Origin: Gaiellasilicea sp963705515
GTDB lineage: Bacteria > Actinomycetota > Thermoleophilia > Gaiellales > Gaiellaceae
Direction of reading: 5' to 3'
Length of the DNA: 64,000 nt
Assembly: GCA_963705515.1 (NCBI GenBank)
Contig: CAVPJV010000009.1
Coordinates: 186,001-250,000, forward strand
The position numbers were made by a program, and so were the translations under genes. Numbering within the stretch: position 1 is the stretch's first letter; each line of letters begins with the position of its first letter. The notes beneath the pieces were generated by a model. It was not told the origin of the DNA and made no database searches. It saw only the letters and a program-made list of their open reading frames with translations. Shown here piece by piece: positions 7,334 through 15,868 of this stretch.

Positions 7334-7960
7334 TTAAGAGTCCGCTGAAAGTCCTCGAACGTCCTGCGAGGAATCGGCGAGGAACGCATCGAGCGCGATC
7401 CGGGCACGGTCGGCCGAGTCCGGCGACAGGTGCGCGTACGTCTTCGACAGCTGCTCCAGGGAGGTGCCCATCGTCGCCGCGATCTCGAACGTTGGCAGGC
7501 CAGCTGCGATCGCCCAGGACGCGAACGTGTGCCTCATCGCGTACGGGCCGCGGTGCTCGAGACCGGCAGCCCGGAGCGCGGGCGTCCATTGCCGCGCCCG
7601 CCATCGGTGCAGGTCGACTGACGCCCCCGTGGACGTCGTAAACAGCGTCGCGGTGTCGATCCTCGCGGGATGCTCCGCGAGCGCGTGCAACGCCCTCTGG
7701 GCGAGCGGGACGACCCTCAGGGCTCCCGCCGTCTTCCCGTACGGGCGCAGGCGACCGCCGACGAGCACTCGACGCACGTGCAGGAGCTTCCCTTCGCGGT
7801 CGATGTCGCGTCGTTCGAGTCCGAACAGTTCGCTCGGACGGAGCCCGTCGTCTAGGGCGCCCTCGAGGCGGTCTGCCAGCGCATCGGCGCCCTCCGCTCT
7901 CACCGTGGTGGCGAGCTCCGCGACCGCGTCGGCGAGCACTGGGACGCCGGCGAGCATCAT
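7334..7960 (-). CDS. Truncated, chimeric tyrosine recombinase
   Basis: 208 residues. From residue 38 on it is a phage-type integrase catalytic domain: Arg41 in DDGLRPSELFGL, Lys76, Arg143 in YAMRHTFASWA, and nucleophile Tyr175 in SKTYAHL. Two usual catalytic histidines are replaced (Tyr140 and Thr166). The core-binding/SAM-like DNA-binding domain expected upstream of the first Arg is absent. Instead, residues 2-38 are homologous to the 53-residue ORF at 8392-8553. The start is supported by TAGCCT six nt upstream (leaderless). It probably cannot recombine by itself. It may be a decayed integrase fused to a small element-borne protein. Confidence 0.75.
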   Translation of the reverse strand: MMLAGVPVLADAVAELATTVRAEGADALADRLEGALDDGLRPSELFGLERRDIDREGKLLHVRRVLVGGRLRPYGKTAGALRVVPLAQRALHALAEHPARIDTATLFTTSTGASVDLHRWRARQWTPALRAAGLEHRGPYAMRHTFASWAIAAGLPTFEIAATMGTSLEQLSKTYAHLSPDSADRARIALDAFLADSSQDVRGLSADS

Positions 7961-8025
7961 GCGGCGAGGCTAGCTGCGCCGGCGTGGTGTAAAGCGCATG
8001 ACACGGGTGCGTCTTCTGGCGCCAC

Positions 8026-8385
8026 TCATGCCATGTCGCACCCCACGAGCAGGCAGGTCGTGAACAGGAGCACGAGGTGCACCCCGAAGAACACCGGTAC
8101 CAGCCCGACCGCGGCGGCCGCGTAGATCGACGATACGCGCCTACCCTGGCCGATCCACAGGCTTGCAGCCGCTGCCGTGGCCGCGGCCAGCGAGCACGAG
8201 AGGATCAACGCCAGAACGAACTCTGAATCCTCAAGGCCGAAGTGGTTCCGCACGATGACAAAGGCGACAGCGCCGCTCGCTCCGGCCGCCAACGGAACGT
8301 AGCGGGCCGGCCGCCGCGCCTGCGCCCATCGAGTCGCTCCAACCGCTCCGGCGACGACGAGGATGTCGAGCACCAGAATCTCCAT
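8026..8385 (-). CDS. Small membrane protein of the integrated element
   Basis: 119 residues with about four hydrophobic helices: residues 3-18, a second around 30-48, a third around 58-78 and a last one ending near LVLLFTTCLL. No family is recognised. It starts 6 nt after the stop of the 53-residue ORF, so the two form a short operon within the tRNA-Pro element. No enzyme motif is visible. Confidence 0.5.
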   Translation of the reverse strand: MEILVLDILVVAGAVGATRWAQARRPARYVPLAAGASGAVAFVIVRNHFGLEDSEFVLALILSCSLAAATAAAASLWIGQGRRVSSIYAAAAVGLVPVFFGVHLVLLFTTCLLVGCDMA

Positions 8386-8391
8386 GGCCGT

Positions 8392-8553
8392 TTATCGGCG
8401 CTCGGTGCGGCTCGCTTGATCTATACACGAGAGCGCCACGCCCTCGGCGAGCGCCTGGTCAAGCCTGTCGGCCAGGTCGTCGGCGCCGGCAGCACGAACG
8501 AGCCCGGCGAGGTCTTCGACGGCAGGGTTAGGGACGGGTAAGCCGGCGAGCAT
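8392..8553 (-). CDS. 53-residue helical protein, paralogue of integrase N-terminus
   Basis: A small ORF starting at ATG 8553 and ending TAA at 8392. Residues 1-38 (MLAGLPVPNPAVEDL, then LVRAAGADDLADRLDQAL) align with residues 2-38 of the integrase-like protein (MLAGVPVLADAVAEL, then TTVRAEGADALADRLEGAL). The ORF has a helix-forming Ala/Leu/Asp pattern and diverges after residue 38. It may be the original small protein, a truncated one, or the donor of the integrase fusion. TAGGTT lies 12 nt upstream. The function is unknown. Confidence 0.5.
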   Translation of the reverse strand: MLAGLPVPNPAVEDLAGLVRAAGADDLADRLDQALAEGVALSCIDQASRTERR

Positions 8554-8702
8554 CACCAGACTGTGAACCTACCGCGAGAGTCCTCAATCAGTCCTCAAAC
8601 GGCGTTCCCGGGGCACACGCAGCCATGCGCCGCAAGTCGCGCGAACCGCGGCGCCAAGCCACTCGCGCCAGCCCTTACCACTCGCCGCCACCCCTCGGAG
8701 TG

Positions 8703-8743
8703 GTCTGGGGGACTAGAGGTCCCGAGTTCGAAGCTCGGCGCCC
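8703..8743 (+). repeat. Attachment-site repeat, distal copy
   Basis: Partial copy of the tRNA-Pro 3' half: identical over the first 30 bp, one mismatch at 8733, then it loses one C of the acceptor stem. It cannot form a tRNA because acceptor 5' strand and D arm are missing. It marks the far end of the element. The stretch 8554-8702 between the small ORF and this repeat shows nothing recognisable. Confidence 0.78.
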
Positions 8744-8753
8744 GATGCACAAA

Positions 8754-8773
8754 AGCCGCCGTTTACGGCGGCT
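8754..8773. terminator. Terminator hairpin after the distal att repeat
   Basis: AGCCGCCG, TTTA loop, CGGCGGCT, followed by CTTGTT and preceded by AAA. It sits 42 nt past the stop of the large minus-strand gene, so it may terminate that gene as well. Confidence 0.65.
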
Positions 8774-8814
8774 CTTGTTGTCAGCGCGGCGGACCGGGAC
8801 GCCGCGGCGATTGG

Positions 8815-11800
8815 TCACGGGATGTCGGCGATGACGATCAGCGCGCTTGCTCCCTTCTTGCCGCGGACTCGGACCGTGATGGTGTTCGCAGCTCCGGGTC
8901 GCATGGCCTCGGCCACGTCGAAGGCTCGGACTTCGTTCGGGCCGAGATCTTTCTCTTTGAACTTCGTCCCGTTGACGATCAGCACGACCTTGCGAAGACC
9001 CGGATCGCCGTTGTAGATGGTGACGCGGCTCTCGGCTTGCGGGACGTTGTCGAACGTCTCGTCCTGGAACTTCTCGTCGTCGTTGACGACGCTGATGACG
9101 ATCGGGTCGCAGGTCGCCTTCTGGCCGGCGAGGTCGTAGAAGACCACCTCGACGCCGAGGCTCTTCTTCTTGTCGATCGCCGTGGCGGTCACCGTGACCG
9201 GGCCGTTCGACCCGGACGAGTAGGGGCTGACGGTGACGGTGGCGTTGCGCGTGTAGGTGACCTCGTGCCTCGCGAGCCCGAGTCCGCCGTCGGTGACGAT
9301 GAACCGGATGTAGGCGCGACCGCTCGCATCCTTGCCCTGCCCGTCGATCCGGCATGCAGGCGGTGGATCGGGTGGCGGAGCGCTCTTCGTGTTGACGAAG
9401 GAGCAGGTGATTGTCTCGCCCGGGTCGAGTCGGAACGTCGCGGTGCGAGTTCCGACGTCGCCCGTGCTCGCAGCTCCGCTCGCGGAGTCGGTGCAGCTGA
9501 TCGACGTGAGCGAGAACGCCGGTGACGGATCAGACTGAGTCGCCGCGTACGTCCCCGGCTTCAGGGCTGTCGCGGTGAGGAGGCCGCCGTCGGCGATCGA
9601 GCCTGGGGTGATGCCGGCGTAGGTGAACGTGCCGCCCGAGCCGGCAGGATCCGTCTGCGCGCGCACGGAGACGGAGCCCCGCTTCAGGTTGACGTACGTG
9701 CAGACGACGGTCTCGCCGGCCTCCAGCTTGAACGTGGTCTGCCCGGTTGTGGCATCTCCTGCGCTGGGGCGGGCACTGCCACCGTCGTCGCAGCTGACGG
9801 CGTCGAGGTCCCAGCCTGCAAGCGCGGCTTGCGTCACTGCGTAGTCGCCGGGGCTGAGCTGCGCCGCTCGCAACTCGGCTCCTTCCGCGATCGAGCCTGT
9901 CACTGACCCGGTGAACGCGAAGCCGGCTGGATCGCCCGCCGGCCGTGTCTCGACCCGGACGACGAGTGTCGCCGGTGGCTCGACGGCCCCGAATTCGAAG
10001 TCGAGCCGAGCCGTCTGATTGGGATGAACTGTGACGGACTGGGTCTTCGGCTGGAAGCCTGCCGGCTCTGCGGTCACGGCCCACACCCTCGCGGAGCCGT
10101 CTGGATTCAGCGGCGCGTCCTCGAGCTTGTAGTAGCCGGCCGCATTCGTGACGGCGGCGTTGAACCCGGCCCGCACAAGCGCGCCGCTGATCGGCTGTCC
10201 GGTGACGACGTTCTTGACGTACCCCTCGATCGCGCTGACTTGAGGGCCGATGTCGACGATCAGAATGCCTCCGCAGAAGACGGTCACGTGCCTGGTTTGC
10301 GTGAAGTAACCCGGCGCGGAGGCGGACAACGTCACCTGCGTGGGGCTGTTCTGGTCGCCGACCGGGACCTGCTCCAGTCGGTAGTCACCGTTGGCATCGG
10401 TGACGTCGCTGACGAAGCTCGCACGCACCGTTGCCCCAGGGATCGGACTCTTGGTGAGCGCGTCGGTGACCTTGCCCAGGATCGTCGCCCCGGCGCAGAC
10501 GGGGATCATCTCGATCACGGGGGCGACGGTCGTCTCGTCGGCCCTGAGCGGCACGTCGTCCGCGTCGACTATGGCGTCCCAGTAGCCGTTCGCACGAGCT
10601 CGGAGCGCCGTCTGCGACGGTGCGTTCCGGTCGCCCAGGGGATTCTGGTCGATCGTGTAGCTGCCCTGCGCATCGGTCAGCGCGGACCGGAACGACGCTT
10701 GAACGCGCGCGTCCTTGATCGGCTGCTTCGTCGTCGCGTCGCGGACGAGCCCGGTGATACGCGCGTACTTCCGACGAAGAACCTGCAGATCTTGGTGCGT
10801 GACCTGGTTCGCACGTATCTCGACCGGGGCCGAATCTGGATAGTAGATCGACCCCAAGGAGAAGTCATCGGTGTAGACAACGTTCCGATGGACGTCATCC
10901 GCCGAGTCGCCGGTGAGGACCTGTTCGATTCTGTACTTGCCGTCCGCGTCGGTCGTGGTCTGGCACGCAATCGACGGAGGCGGACCACAGCGGGAGCCGG
11001 TCCCCAGGTAGACGGTGATTCCCGCGACAGGCAACTGCAGCCCATCGTCCACCTCCTCCATCACCTTGCCTTCGACGACGCCGTAGTGGTGCTCCTTTGG
11101 GGGCAGGCGGAGCGTTACGTCGCGGTGTTGCCCACAGGCGGTGAACGCAAAAGTCGAGTCAGCGCCGTAGTGCGTATCGGTGTAGTCCGAGAGGTAGGCC
11201 GAAATGCTGTACGTGACCGGCGCGTTGTTGCGCGCCAGGAGAAGGTTCGGCACGCTGAAGAAGCCGCCGGCATCCACATGCACCGTCTCGTAATCTTCGA
11301 ATTGACTCATCGAGACCCAGGCGTTGGCGATCGGCAGCCCCGTGATCGCGTCGACGACTTGGCCGGCGACACTCGACGTGCACTTGCGGACGAGCGCCAG
11401 CTCGCGCACGAGGTTGTCCCCTGGCTGCACGTTCGGCAGCTGTAGCCACCGATCCCAGAAGCCACGCCGCCACCCGTCGCTCTGCCCGTCGGGCTCACTG
11501 AAGGCGTACACCGCGGTATCGAGTGGCGTTTCCTCGTATCCGGCCGGAAATCGAAACTCGGCGAGCCCGTCGCCACCCGTCCGCTCTTGTGGCACGTCGA
11601 ACAGGAATGGAGTCACGAGCGGCCACACATATGCGCTGACACCCTCGGCCGGAGTCGCGGTCGGAATCACATGCGCGTAGTCCGCAGGATCTGGTGTCCC
11701 CTCGACTATCCGGACCGTCACGTTGGCAGGTGTTGCCCGTCTCAGGACCAGGTTGATCTCGGTGACAGCCTCACAGGAGACGACGCCCTCACCGACCTTC

Positions 11801-12444
11801 CACCAGTGGCTCGGGTTCAGGTTCCCGCTGACGTTCACCTCTCTCGGGCTGTTGTTATCGCCGAGTGAAACGTGCTCGATCCTGTAGCGCCCGTCCGCAT
11901 CGGAGATCGCCGTGGGCTCTCCCAGCCGGTTGGTGTGGGCAGGCAGTCGGATCTCGACGCCAGGGAGCGGATCCCCCGTGTCGTAGTCGGTGGCCCGCCC
12001 GACGACCGCGCCGTAGCAAATCTTGATCAAGCCGAAGTTCACGTTCACGAATCCGGTCGTCGTGTGCGCGATGTTGCTCGGGGCGCTGGTGCCCGTGACC
12101 GACAGCGAGAAGATCCCGGTCTGTGCGGCCGCCGCAGCCGTCACGACGAGAAACGACGTGCCTGACGGCTCGATCGGATTCGTCGTGAAGTGACCAGTCA
12201 CACCGTTTGGCAGGCCCGCCACCGACAGGTGAACAGGCTCAGAGAACCCATCGATAGCCGCAATAGCGACGCTGTAGCTGACCGTCCCCCCTGGGGGAAG
12301 CGTCTGACTGGGGGGAGTGAGCAAGATCTGAAAGTCCGGCGCCGCCAACGCCTGACCAGCCCCAACCAGAGACGTGGCCGCTGCCGCCGCCACCACGAGC
12401 AGTCGTCGCAAGGATCGACCGTTGGCTACGACACGTCCGTCCAC
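8815..12444 (-). CDS. Giant secreted multi-domain repeat protein
   Basis: The GTG at 12444 follows a perfect ribosome site (GGAGGAGGCAGCT) and gives 1209 residues with a signal peptide (RRLLVVAAAAATSL, cleavage near QALA-AP). The order is: an N-terminal Ig-like segment; six carboxypeptidase-regulatory-like or CnaB-like segments, each opening G-x-V-x-D and containing TDADGxYRIEQV-type strands; then two copies of a prealbumin-like fold (each ending in GET-x-x-CTYVN or CSFVN); a Pro-rich linker (PPPDPPP); and a C-terminal beta-rich domain. There is no LPXTG motif and no C-terminal membrane helix, so it is likely released or held non-covalently. A structural or adhesive role is inference. Confidence 0.8.
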   Translation of the reverse strand: MDGRVVANGRSLRRLLVVAAAAATSLVGAGQALAAPDFQILLTPPSQTLPPGGTVSYSVAIAAIDGFSEPVHLSVAGLPNGVTGHFTTNPIEPSGTSFLVVTAAAAAQTGIFSLSVTGTSAPSNIAHTTTGFVNVNFGLIKICYGAVVGRATDYDTGDPLPGVEIRLPAHTNRLGEPTAISDADGRYRIEHVSLGDNNSPREVNVSGNLNPSHWWKVGEGVVSCEAVTEINLVLRRATPANVTVRIVEGTPDPADYAHVIPTATPAEGVSAYVWPLVTPFLFDVPQERTGGDGLAEFRFPAGYEETPLDTAVYAFSEPDGQSDGWRRGFWDRWLQLPNVQPGDNLVRELALVRKCTSSVAGQVVDAITGLPIANAWVSMSQFEDYETVHVDAGGFFSVPNLLLARNNAPVTYSISAYLSDYTDTHYGADSTFAFTACGQHRDVTLRLPPKEHHYGVVEGKVMEEVDDGLQLPVAGITVYLGTGSRCGPPPSIACQTTTDADGKYRIEQVLTGDSADDVHRNVVYTDDFSLGSIYYPDSAPVEIRANQVTHQDLQVLRRKYARITGLVRDATTKQPIKDARVQASFRSALTDAQGSYTIDQNPLGDRNAPSQTALRARANGYWDAIVDADDVPLRADETTVAPVIEMIPVCAGATILGKVTDALTKSPIPGATVRASFVSDVTDANGDYRLEQVPVGDQNSPTQVTLSASAPGYFTQTRHVTVFCGGILIVDIGPQVSAIEGYVKNVVTGQPISGALVRAGFNAAVTNAAGYYKLEDAPLNPDGSARVWAVTAEPAGFQPKTQSVTVHPNQTARLDFEFGAVEPPATLVVRVETRPAGDPAGFAFTGSVTGSIAEGAELRAAQLSPGDYAVTQAALAGWDLDAVSCDDGGSARPSAGDATTGQTTFKLEAGETVVCTYVNLKRGSVSVRAQTDPAGSGGTFTYAGITPGSIADGGLLTATALKPGTYAATQSDPSPAFSLTSISCTDSASGAASTGDVGTRTATFRLDPGETITCSFVNTKSAPPPDPPPACRIDGQGKDASGRAYIRFIVTDGGLGLARHEVTYTRNATVTVSPYSSGSNGPVTVTATAIDKKKSLGVEVVFYDLAGQKATCDPIVISVVNDDEKFQDETFDNVPQAESRVTIYNGDPGLRKVVLIVNGTKFKEKDLGPNEVRAFDVAEAMRPGAANTITVRVRGKKGASALIVIADIP

Positions 12445-12673
12445 AGCTGCCTCCTCCGACACGCGTTGCGGCGAATGCCCGGACAACGACGGCAGCCAAT
12501 GACCCCGACGCGCCGATTCAAACGTGACAAGGTCGCTCAGTCAAGGTCGTGACGTGAACTCGGACGGCCACCCGTTGTAGCCCGCCGGCGCGCGTGATCG
12601 CGAGCGCGGCCAAAGACCCGTCGCGGCTCATCGTTCGAGTGCACGCTGAACGCGCTTGTGGCCCTCCCGCTAG

Positions 12674-12946
12674 CCGCTTCCAGAGGTTTCGAGGATTCGG
12701 AAGGGCGAGAGCCCGGACGTGCTCGCGTTCGACAGATCGTCGAAGCGGCTCTACGTCTCCTCCGAGTCAGGCGTCGTTACCGGGCTGTCGAGCGCGGCCC
12801 GGAAGCTGATGAAACTCGGTCAAGGCGAGCTCGCGCCGAACGCGCACACGGTCGCGGTCGACCCGACAACGCACCTCGTCTACTTCCCGCTCGAACGCGG
12901 ACAAGGCGGACGGCCCGAGTTGCGAATCATGAAGCAGACCGGGTAG
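12674..12946 (+). pseudogene. Fragment of a YncE-like beta-propeller protein
   Basis: An open stretch after TAG at 12671 encodes SPDVLAFDRSSKRLYVSSES, then APNAHTVAVDPTTHLVYFPL and a C-terminal LRIMKQTG. This is the C-terminal blade pattern of YncE-type seven-bladed propellers. The rest of the protein (several hundred residues) is missing upstream, where only stops and unrelated sequence appear. It is a gene remnant. The intervals 12445-12670 and 12947-13045 otherwise hold nothing I can support. Confidence 0.6.
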
Positions 12947-13060
12947 GTACGCCTCGCGGGCAGAGAGCGGGCCGCAGGCGTCCGCCTCGGATGCGCCGGA
13001 GTGACCGCACGAGTGCTGCGCGCATAGAGTCAGGCGAACCCCTCGAAGAAGGAGTCAGTG

Positions 13061-13345
13061 ATGCCACTCGCACGAGTCGTGTCCTTTGCTGGAGTCAACG
13101 CCGAACGCATGGCCGAGATGCAGAACGAAATGCAGAACAGCGATCGGCCGGACGACGTGCCGGCGAAGGAGATCATCGTTCTCCACGACCCGGAGGCTGA
13201 GAAGTCAGTCGTCATTCTCTTCTTCGAGACCGAGGATGACTACGCCCGTGGCGACGCGGCCTTGAGCGCCATGCCGGCCAGCGACACTCCCGGTCAGCGC
13301 ACCTCGGTCGGAAAGTACGAGGTCGCGTTTCGCATGACGGACTGA
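13061..13345 (+). CDS. Small dimeric alpha/beta-barrel-like protein
   Basis: 94 residues from ATG 13061 (a GTG lies one codon earlier) with ribosome site GAAGGAG. The pattern ARVVSFAGV, a long helix with Met/Gln/Glu, EIIVLHDPEAEKSVVILFFETEDDYARGDAALSAM and KYEVAFRM fits the ferredoxin-like dimeric barrel fold of the antibiotic-biosynthesis-monooxygenase superfamily. No catalytic residues can be assigned, so an enzyme role is uncertain. Confidence 0.65.
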   Translation: MPLARVVSFAGVNAERMAEMQNEMQNSDRPDDVPAKEIIVLHDPEAEKSVVILFFETEDDYARGDAALSAMPASDTPGQRTSVGKYEVAFRMTD

Positions 13346-13348
13346 ACG

Positions 13349-13394
13349 AGCCGAGCTACCCATGGGTGTGGGCGGCTCGCCGGCTCGGCTTTTG
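13349..13394 (+). terminator. Likely terminator
   Basis: AGCCGAG pairs with CTCGGCT followed by a T-run (TTTT). The loop is 28 nt and contains a second small stem (CCCA/TGGG). It follows the stop codon at 13345 closely. Confidence 0.5.
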
Positions 13395-13450
13395 CCTTGT
13401 GACGAACGTCTGTCTCTGACAATTCCGCGCGGCCTGGGGGACTCGCCGCA

Positions 13451-14116
13451 CTAACGGACGTCGGCCTCGAGCTTGCGCTCGAGCTCACGGAGCCGCCGAC
13501 CCAGCGTCATCTTCGACGCCTTGTCGGTGTGCAAGGTGTCGAGCGCGCAGGCCAAGAAGCACGCCGCCCCCAGCGATGTGTTCCAGTTGGCCGCCGCCTG
13601 GTCGAGCATCGACCCGTTGGAGGGGACGACGTAGCCTGCGACAGCCGAGATTCCGAAGAAGATGCAGCCGAGCAGGTTGACCGCCGGCTGCCACCAGCCC
13701 GCGCCGCCGCGCACCGGCAACCACCCGTGGCGCGCAGAGGCGCGGTAGGCGATCGCTCCTGAGACGAGGAAGCAGATCGACCCGCGCCAATCGGGCCGCC
13801 AGACGAGCTTGTCGTAGTCGGGGCTCGTCAAGGCGGTGTGCATCGCCTGGTACGTCGTGAGGTTGAAGAACAGCGTGCCGGCGGACTGGATGATGGCGGC
13901 CCACCAGGCCGCACGTCCGCCACCGGGGGAGTGCCGTTCGGACCAGGCCAGCCAGCTCTGGAGCCCGCCGCCGGCCGTGAACAGGATCGAGCCGACGAAG
14001 AAGGTGATGGCGTCAGCCGAGTCGCCGACCAGCTGCGCGTAGCCGGGAAACGGGCCGATGAGGAAGCACGTCGACCCGAGAGCGAAACAGAGGGCCATCC
14101 AACGCGTGCGACTCAT
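13451..14116 (-). CDS. YrhK-domain membrane protein
   Basis: 221 residues from ATG 14116. A longer reading frame upstream overlaps the decarboxylase gene on the other strand and is not believable as protein. Several transmembrane helices are visible: around residues 7-25, 33-52, 70-88, 110-128, 142-160 and 168-190. The pattern FFVGSILFTAGGGLQSWLAW and its partial repeat FFGISAVAGYVVPS resembles the YrhK domain. The function of that domain is not established. It is divergent from the glutamate decarboxylase gene by 57 bp. Confidence 0.65.
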   Translation of the reverse strand: MSRTRWMALCFALGSTCFLIGPFPGYAQLVGDSADAITFFVGSILFTAGGGLQSWLAWSERHSPGGGRAAWWAAIIQSAGTLFFNLTTYQAMHTALTSPDYDKLVWRPDWRGSICFLVSGAIAYRASARHGWLPVRGGAGWWQPAVNLLGCIFFGISAVAGYVVPSNGSMLDQAAANWNTSLGAACFLACALDTLHTDKASKMTLGRRLRELERKLEADVR

Positions 14117-14173
14117 CACCCGATAGCTTCCGTGCACGCACGTCCCCAGCGGAAGTCGAAGGAGGTTGAGGTC

Positions 14174-15565
14174 ATGCCACTCAAGCATCCAGGCCCGGCG
14201 ACGGGCCGGCGGCAGGACCTCTCGGTCGCGCCGATGTTCAGCCTCGAGACCGGCACCATCCCCCGGCACGAACTGCCGGACGGCGAGCTGCCGCCCGATG
14301 TCGCATACCAGATCGTCCACGACGAGCTGATGCTCGACGGCAACGCGCGGCTGAACGTCGCGACGTTCGTGACCACGTGGATGGAGCCGCAGGCCGAGAA
14401 GCTCATGGCGGAGTGCTTCGACAAGAACATGATCGACAAGGACGAGTACCCGCAGACCGCCGAGCTCGAGGCCCGCTGCGTCAGCATCCTGAGCAACCTC
14501 TGGCATGCGCCGGAATCAGCCGAGGCGACCGGCTGCTCCACCACCGGTTCGAGCGAGGCAGCCATGCTCGGCGGGCTCGCGCTCAAACGACGCTGGCAGA
14601 AGCGGCGCCTGGCCGAGGGCAAGCCGGCTGACAAGCCGAATCTCGTGATGGGAATCAACGTCCAGGTGTGCTGGGAGAAGTTCGCCAACTACTGGGATGT
14701 GGAGATGCGCCTCGTGCCGATGGAAGGCGATCGTTTCACGCTCTCGGCCGACGAGGCGGTCAAGCGTTGCGACGAGAACACCATCGGCGTCGTCGCCATT
14801 CTGGGCTCGACCTTCGACGGGGCGTACGAACCGGTCGCGGAGATCTGCACGGCGCTGGACGCCCTTCAGGCAGAGAGCGGGCTCGACGTTCCGGTGCACG
14901 TCGACGGTGCGTCAGGCGCGATGATCGCGCCCTTCCTCGATCCGGACCTGGAATGGGACTTCCGCCTGCCCAGGGTTGCGTCCATCAACACCTCGGGGCA
15001 CAAGTACGGGCTCGTCTATCCGGGCGTGGGCTGGATCGTCTGGCGCGATGCCGACGCTCTCCCCGGCGACCTTGTGTTCTGGGTGAACTACCTCGGGGAC
15101 AACATGCCGACCTTCGCGCTCAATTTCTCCCGACCCGGCGCTCAGGTCGTCGCGCAGTACTACAACTTCCTCCGGCTCGGCTTCGACGGGTACCGGAAGG
15201 TGCAGGGCTACGCTCGTGACGTCGCGACACGGCTTTCGTCACGGATCGCGGAGCTAGGCCCCTTCGAGTTGCTCACGCGCGGGGACGAGCTTCCTGTGTT
15301 TGCATTCACGCTGAAGGACGACATCGAGAACTTCACCGCGTTCGACGTCTCGAACGCCCTGCGGGAGCGCGGCTGGCAGGTCCCCGCGTACACGTTCCCC
15401 GAGAACCGCACCGACATTGCGGCACTTCGCGTGGTCGTGCGGCGCGGGTTCACGCATGACCTGGCCGACCTGCTCGTCTCGGACCTCGAGCGCCAGCTCC
15501 CGCGTCTCGAGAAGCAGACCGCGCCCGTCCACGACCAGACCACGGGAGCTGCGTTCGCCCATTGA
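14174..15565 (+). CDS. gadB: Glutamate decarboxylase
   Basis: 463 residues, the normal GadA/GadB length, starting at ATG 14174 after GGAGG. A PLP-dependent group II decarboxylase converting glutamate to GABA with proton consumption. Visible landmarks: TGCSTTGSSEAAMLGGLALK (about residues 119-138), the PLP-binding Asp in VHVDGASGAMIAPF, and the Schiff-base lysine Lys277 in NTSGHKYGLVYPG. The C-terminus contains HDQTTGAAFAH, ending in His-like residues as in acid-resistance GADs. No glutamate/GABA antiporter gene lies nearby. The role (acid tolerance or GABA shunt) is not decided. Confidence 0.93.
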   Translation: MPLKHPGPATGRRQDLSVAPMFSLETGTIPRHELPDGELPPDVAYQIVHDELMLDGNARLNVATFVTTWMEPQAEKLMAECFDKNMIDKDEYPQTAELEARCVSILSNLWHAPESAEATGCSTTGSSEAAMLGGLALKRRWQKRRLAEGKPADKPNLVMGINVQVCWEKFANYWDVEMRLVPMEGDRFTLSADEAVKRCDENTIGVVAILGSTFDGAYEPVAEICTALDALQAESGLDVPVHVDGASGAMIAPFLDPDLEWDFRLPRVASINTSGHKYGLVYPGVGWIVWRDADALPGDLVFWVNYLGDNMPTFALNFSRPGAQVVAQYYNFLRLGFDGYRKVQGYARDVATRLSSRIAELGPFELLTRGDELPVFAFTLKDDIENFTAFDVSNALRERGWQVPAYTFPENRTDIAALRVVVRRGFTHDLADLLVSDLERQLPRLEKQTAPVHDQTTGAAFAH

Positions 15566-15868
15566 CGTCGAGCGAAGGCCCGCGCCCACGCACGTGGGGG
15601 CATACGTGAGCGCGAGCCCTTCGCGGAAGGACGAGGCCGCTCACGCCCTTGTCGTCGAGGGTAGCGACCGGTGGGGGGCTGACCGCATGACGCAAATGGG
15701 TCGATCCGCGGCGCGTGCACCCGTCACGGATGGCTAGCTGAGGACGGTCACGGCCACGACCGCGATCGCGATCAGCACGTCGTTCCTTTCCCGGGATCGC
15801 CGCGCCGCGGAAATATCACTCAGAAATGAGTAGAAATCGGCCGATTGAGCCAGTAGGATCCGCCGACG
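15566..15868. other. Intergenic stretch without a convincing gene
   Basis: Between gadB and the GH99-like gene. A -10-like TAGGAT at 15854-15859 lies 9 nt before the TTG start at 15869. A 14-codon hydrophobic minus-strand ORF with a purine-rich leader is present around 15736-15780 but is too short to support. No RNA structure was recognised. Confidence 0.4.

Larger units (their letters stand above)
7231..8743. mobile_element. Remnant integrative element in tRNA-Pro
   Basis: About 1.5 kb bounded by the 41-bp direct repeats. It holds an integrase-like gene next to the tRNA, a four-helix membrane protein and a 53-residue ORF, all on the minus strand. No replication, relaxase or cargo genes remain, and the integrase lacks its DNA-binding N-terminus, so the element is very probably immobile. 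Integration used the 3' half of the tRNA, which stays functional. Confidence 0.7.

Noticed and set aside
8703..8743. Possible second tRNA gene
   Set aside because: Only the 3' half is present and the acceptor strand and D arm are missing; it is an att repeat.
15736..15780. Hydrophobic 14-codon ORF on the minus strand with a purine-rich leader
   Set aside because: Too short and without conservation evidence; similar peptides arise by chance in GC-rich DNA.
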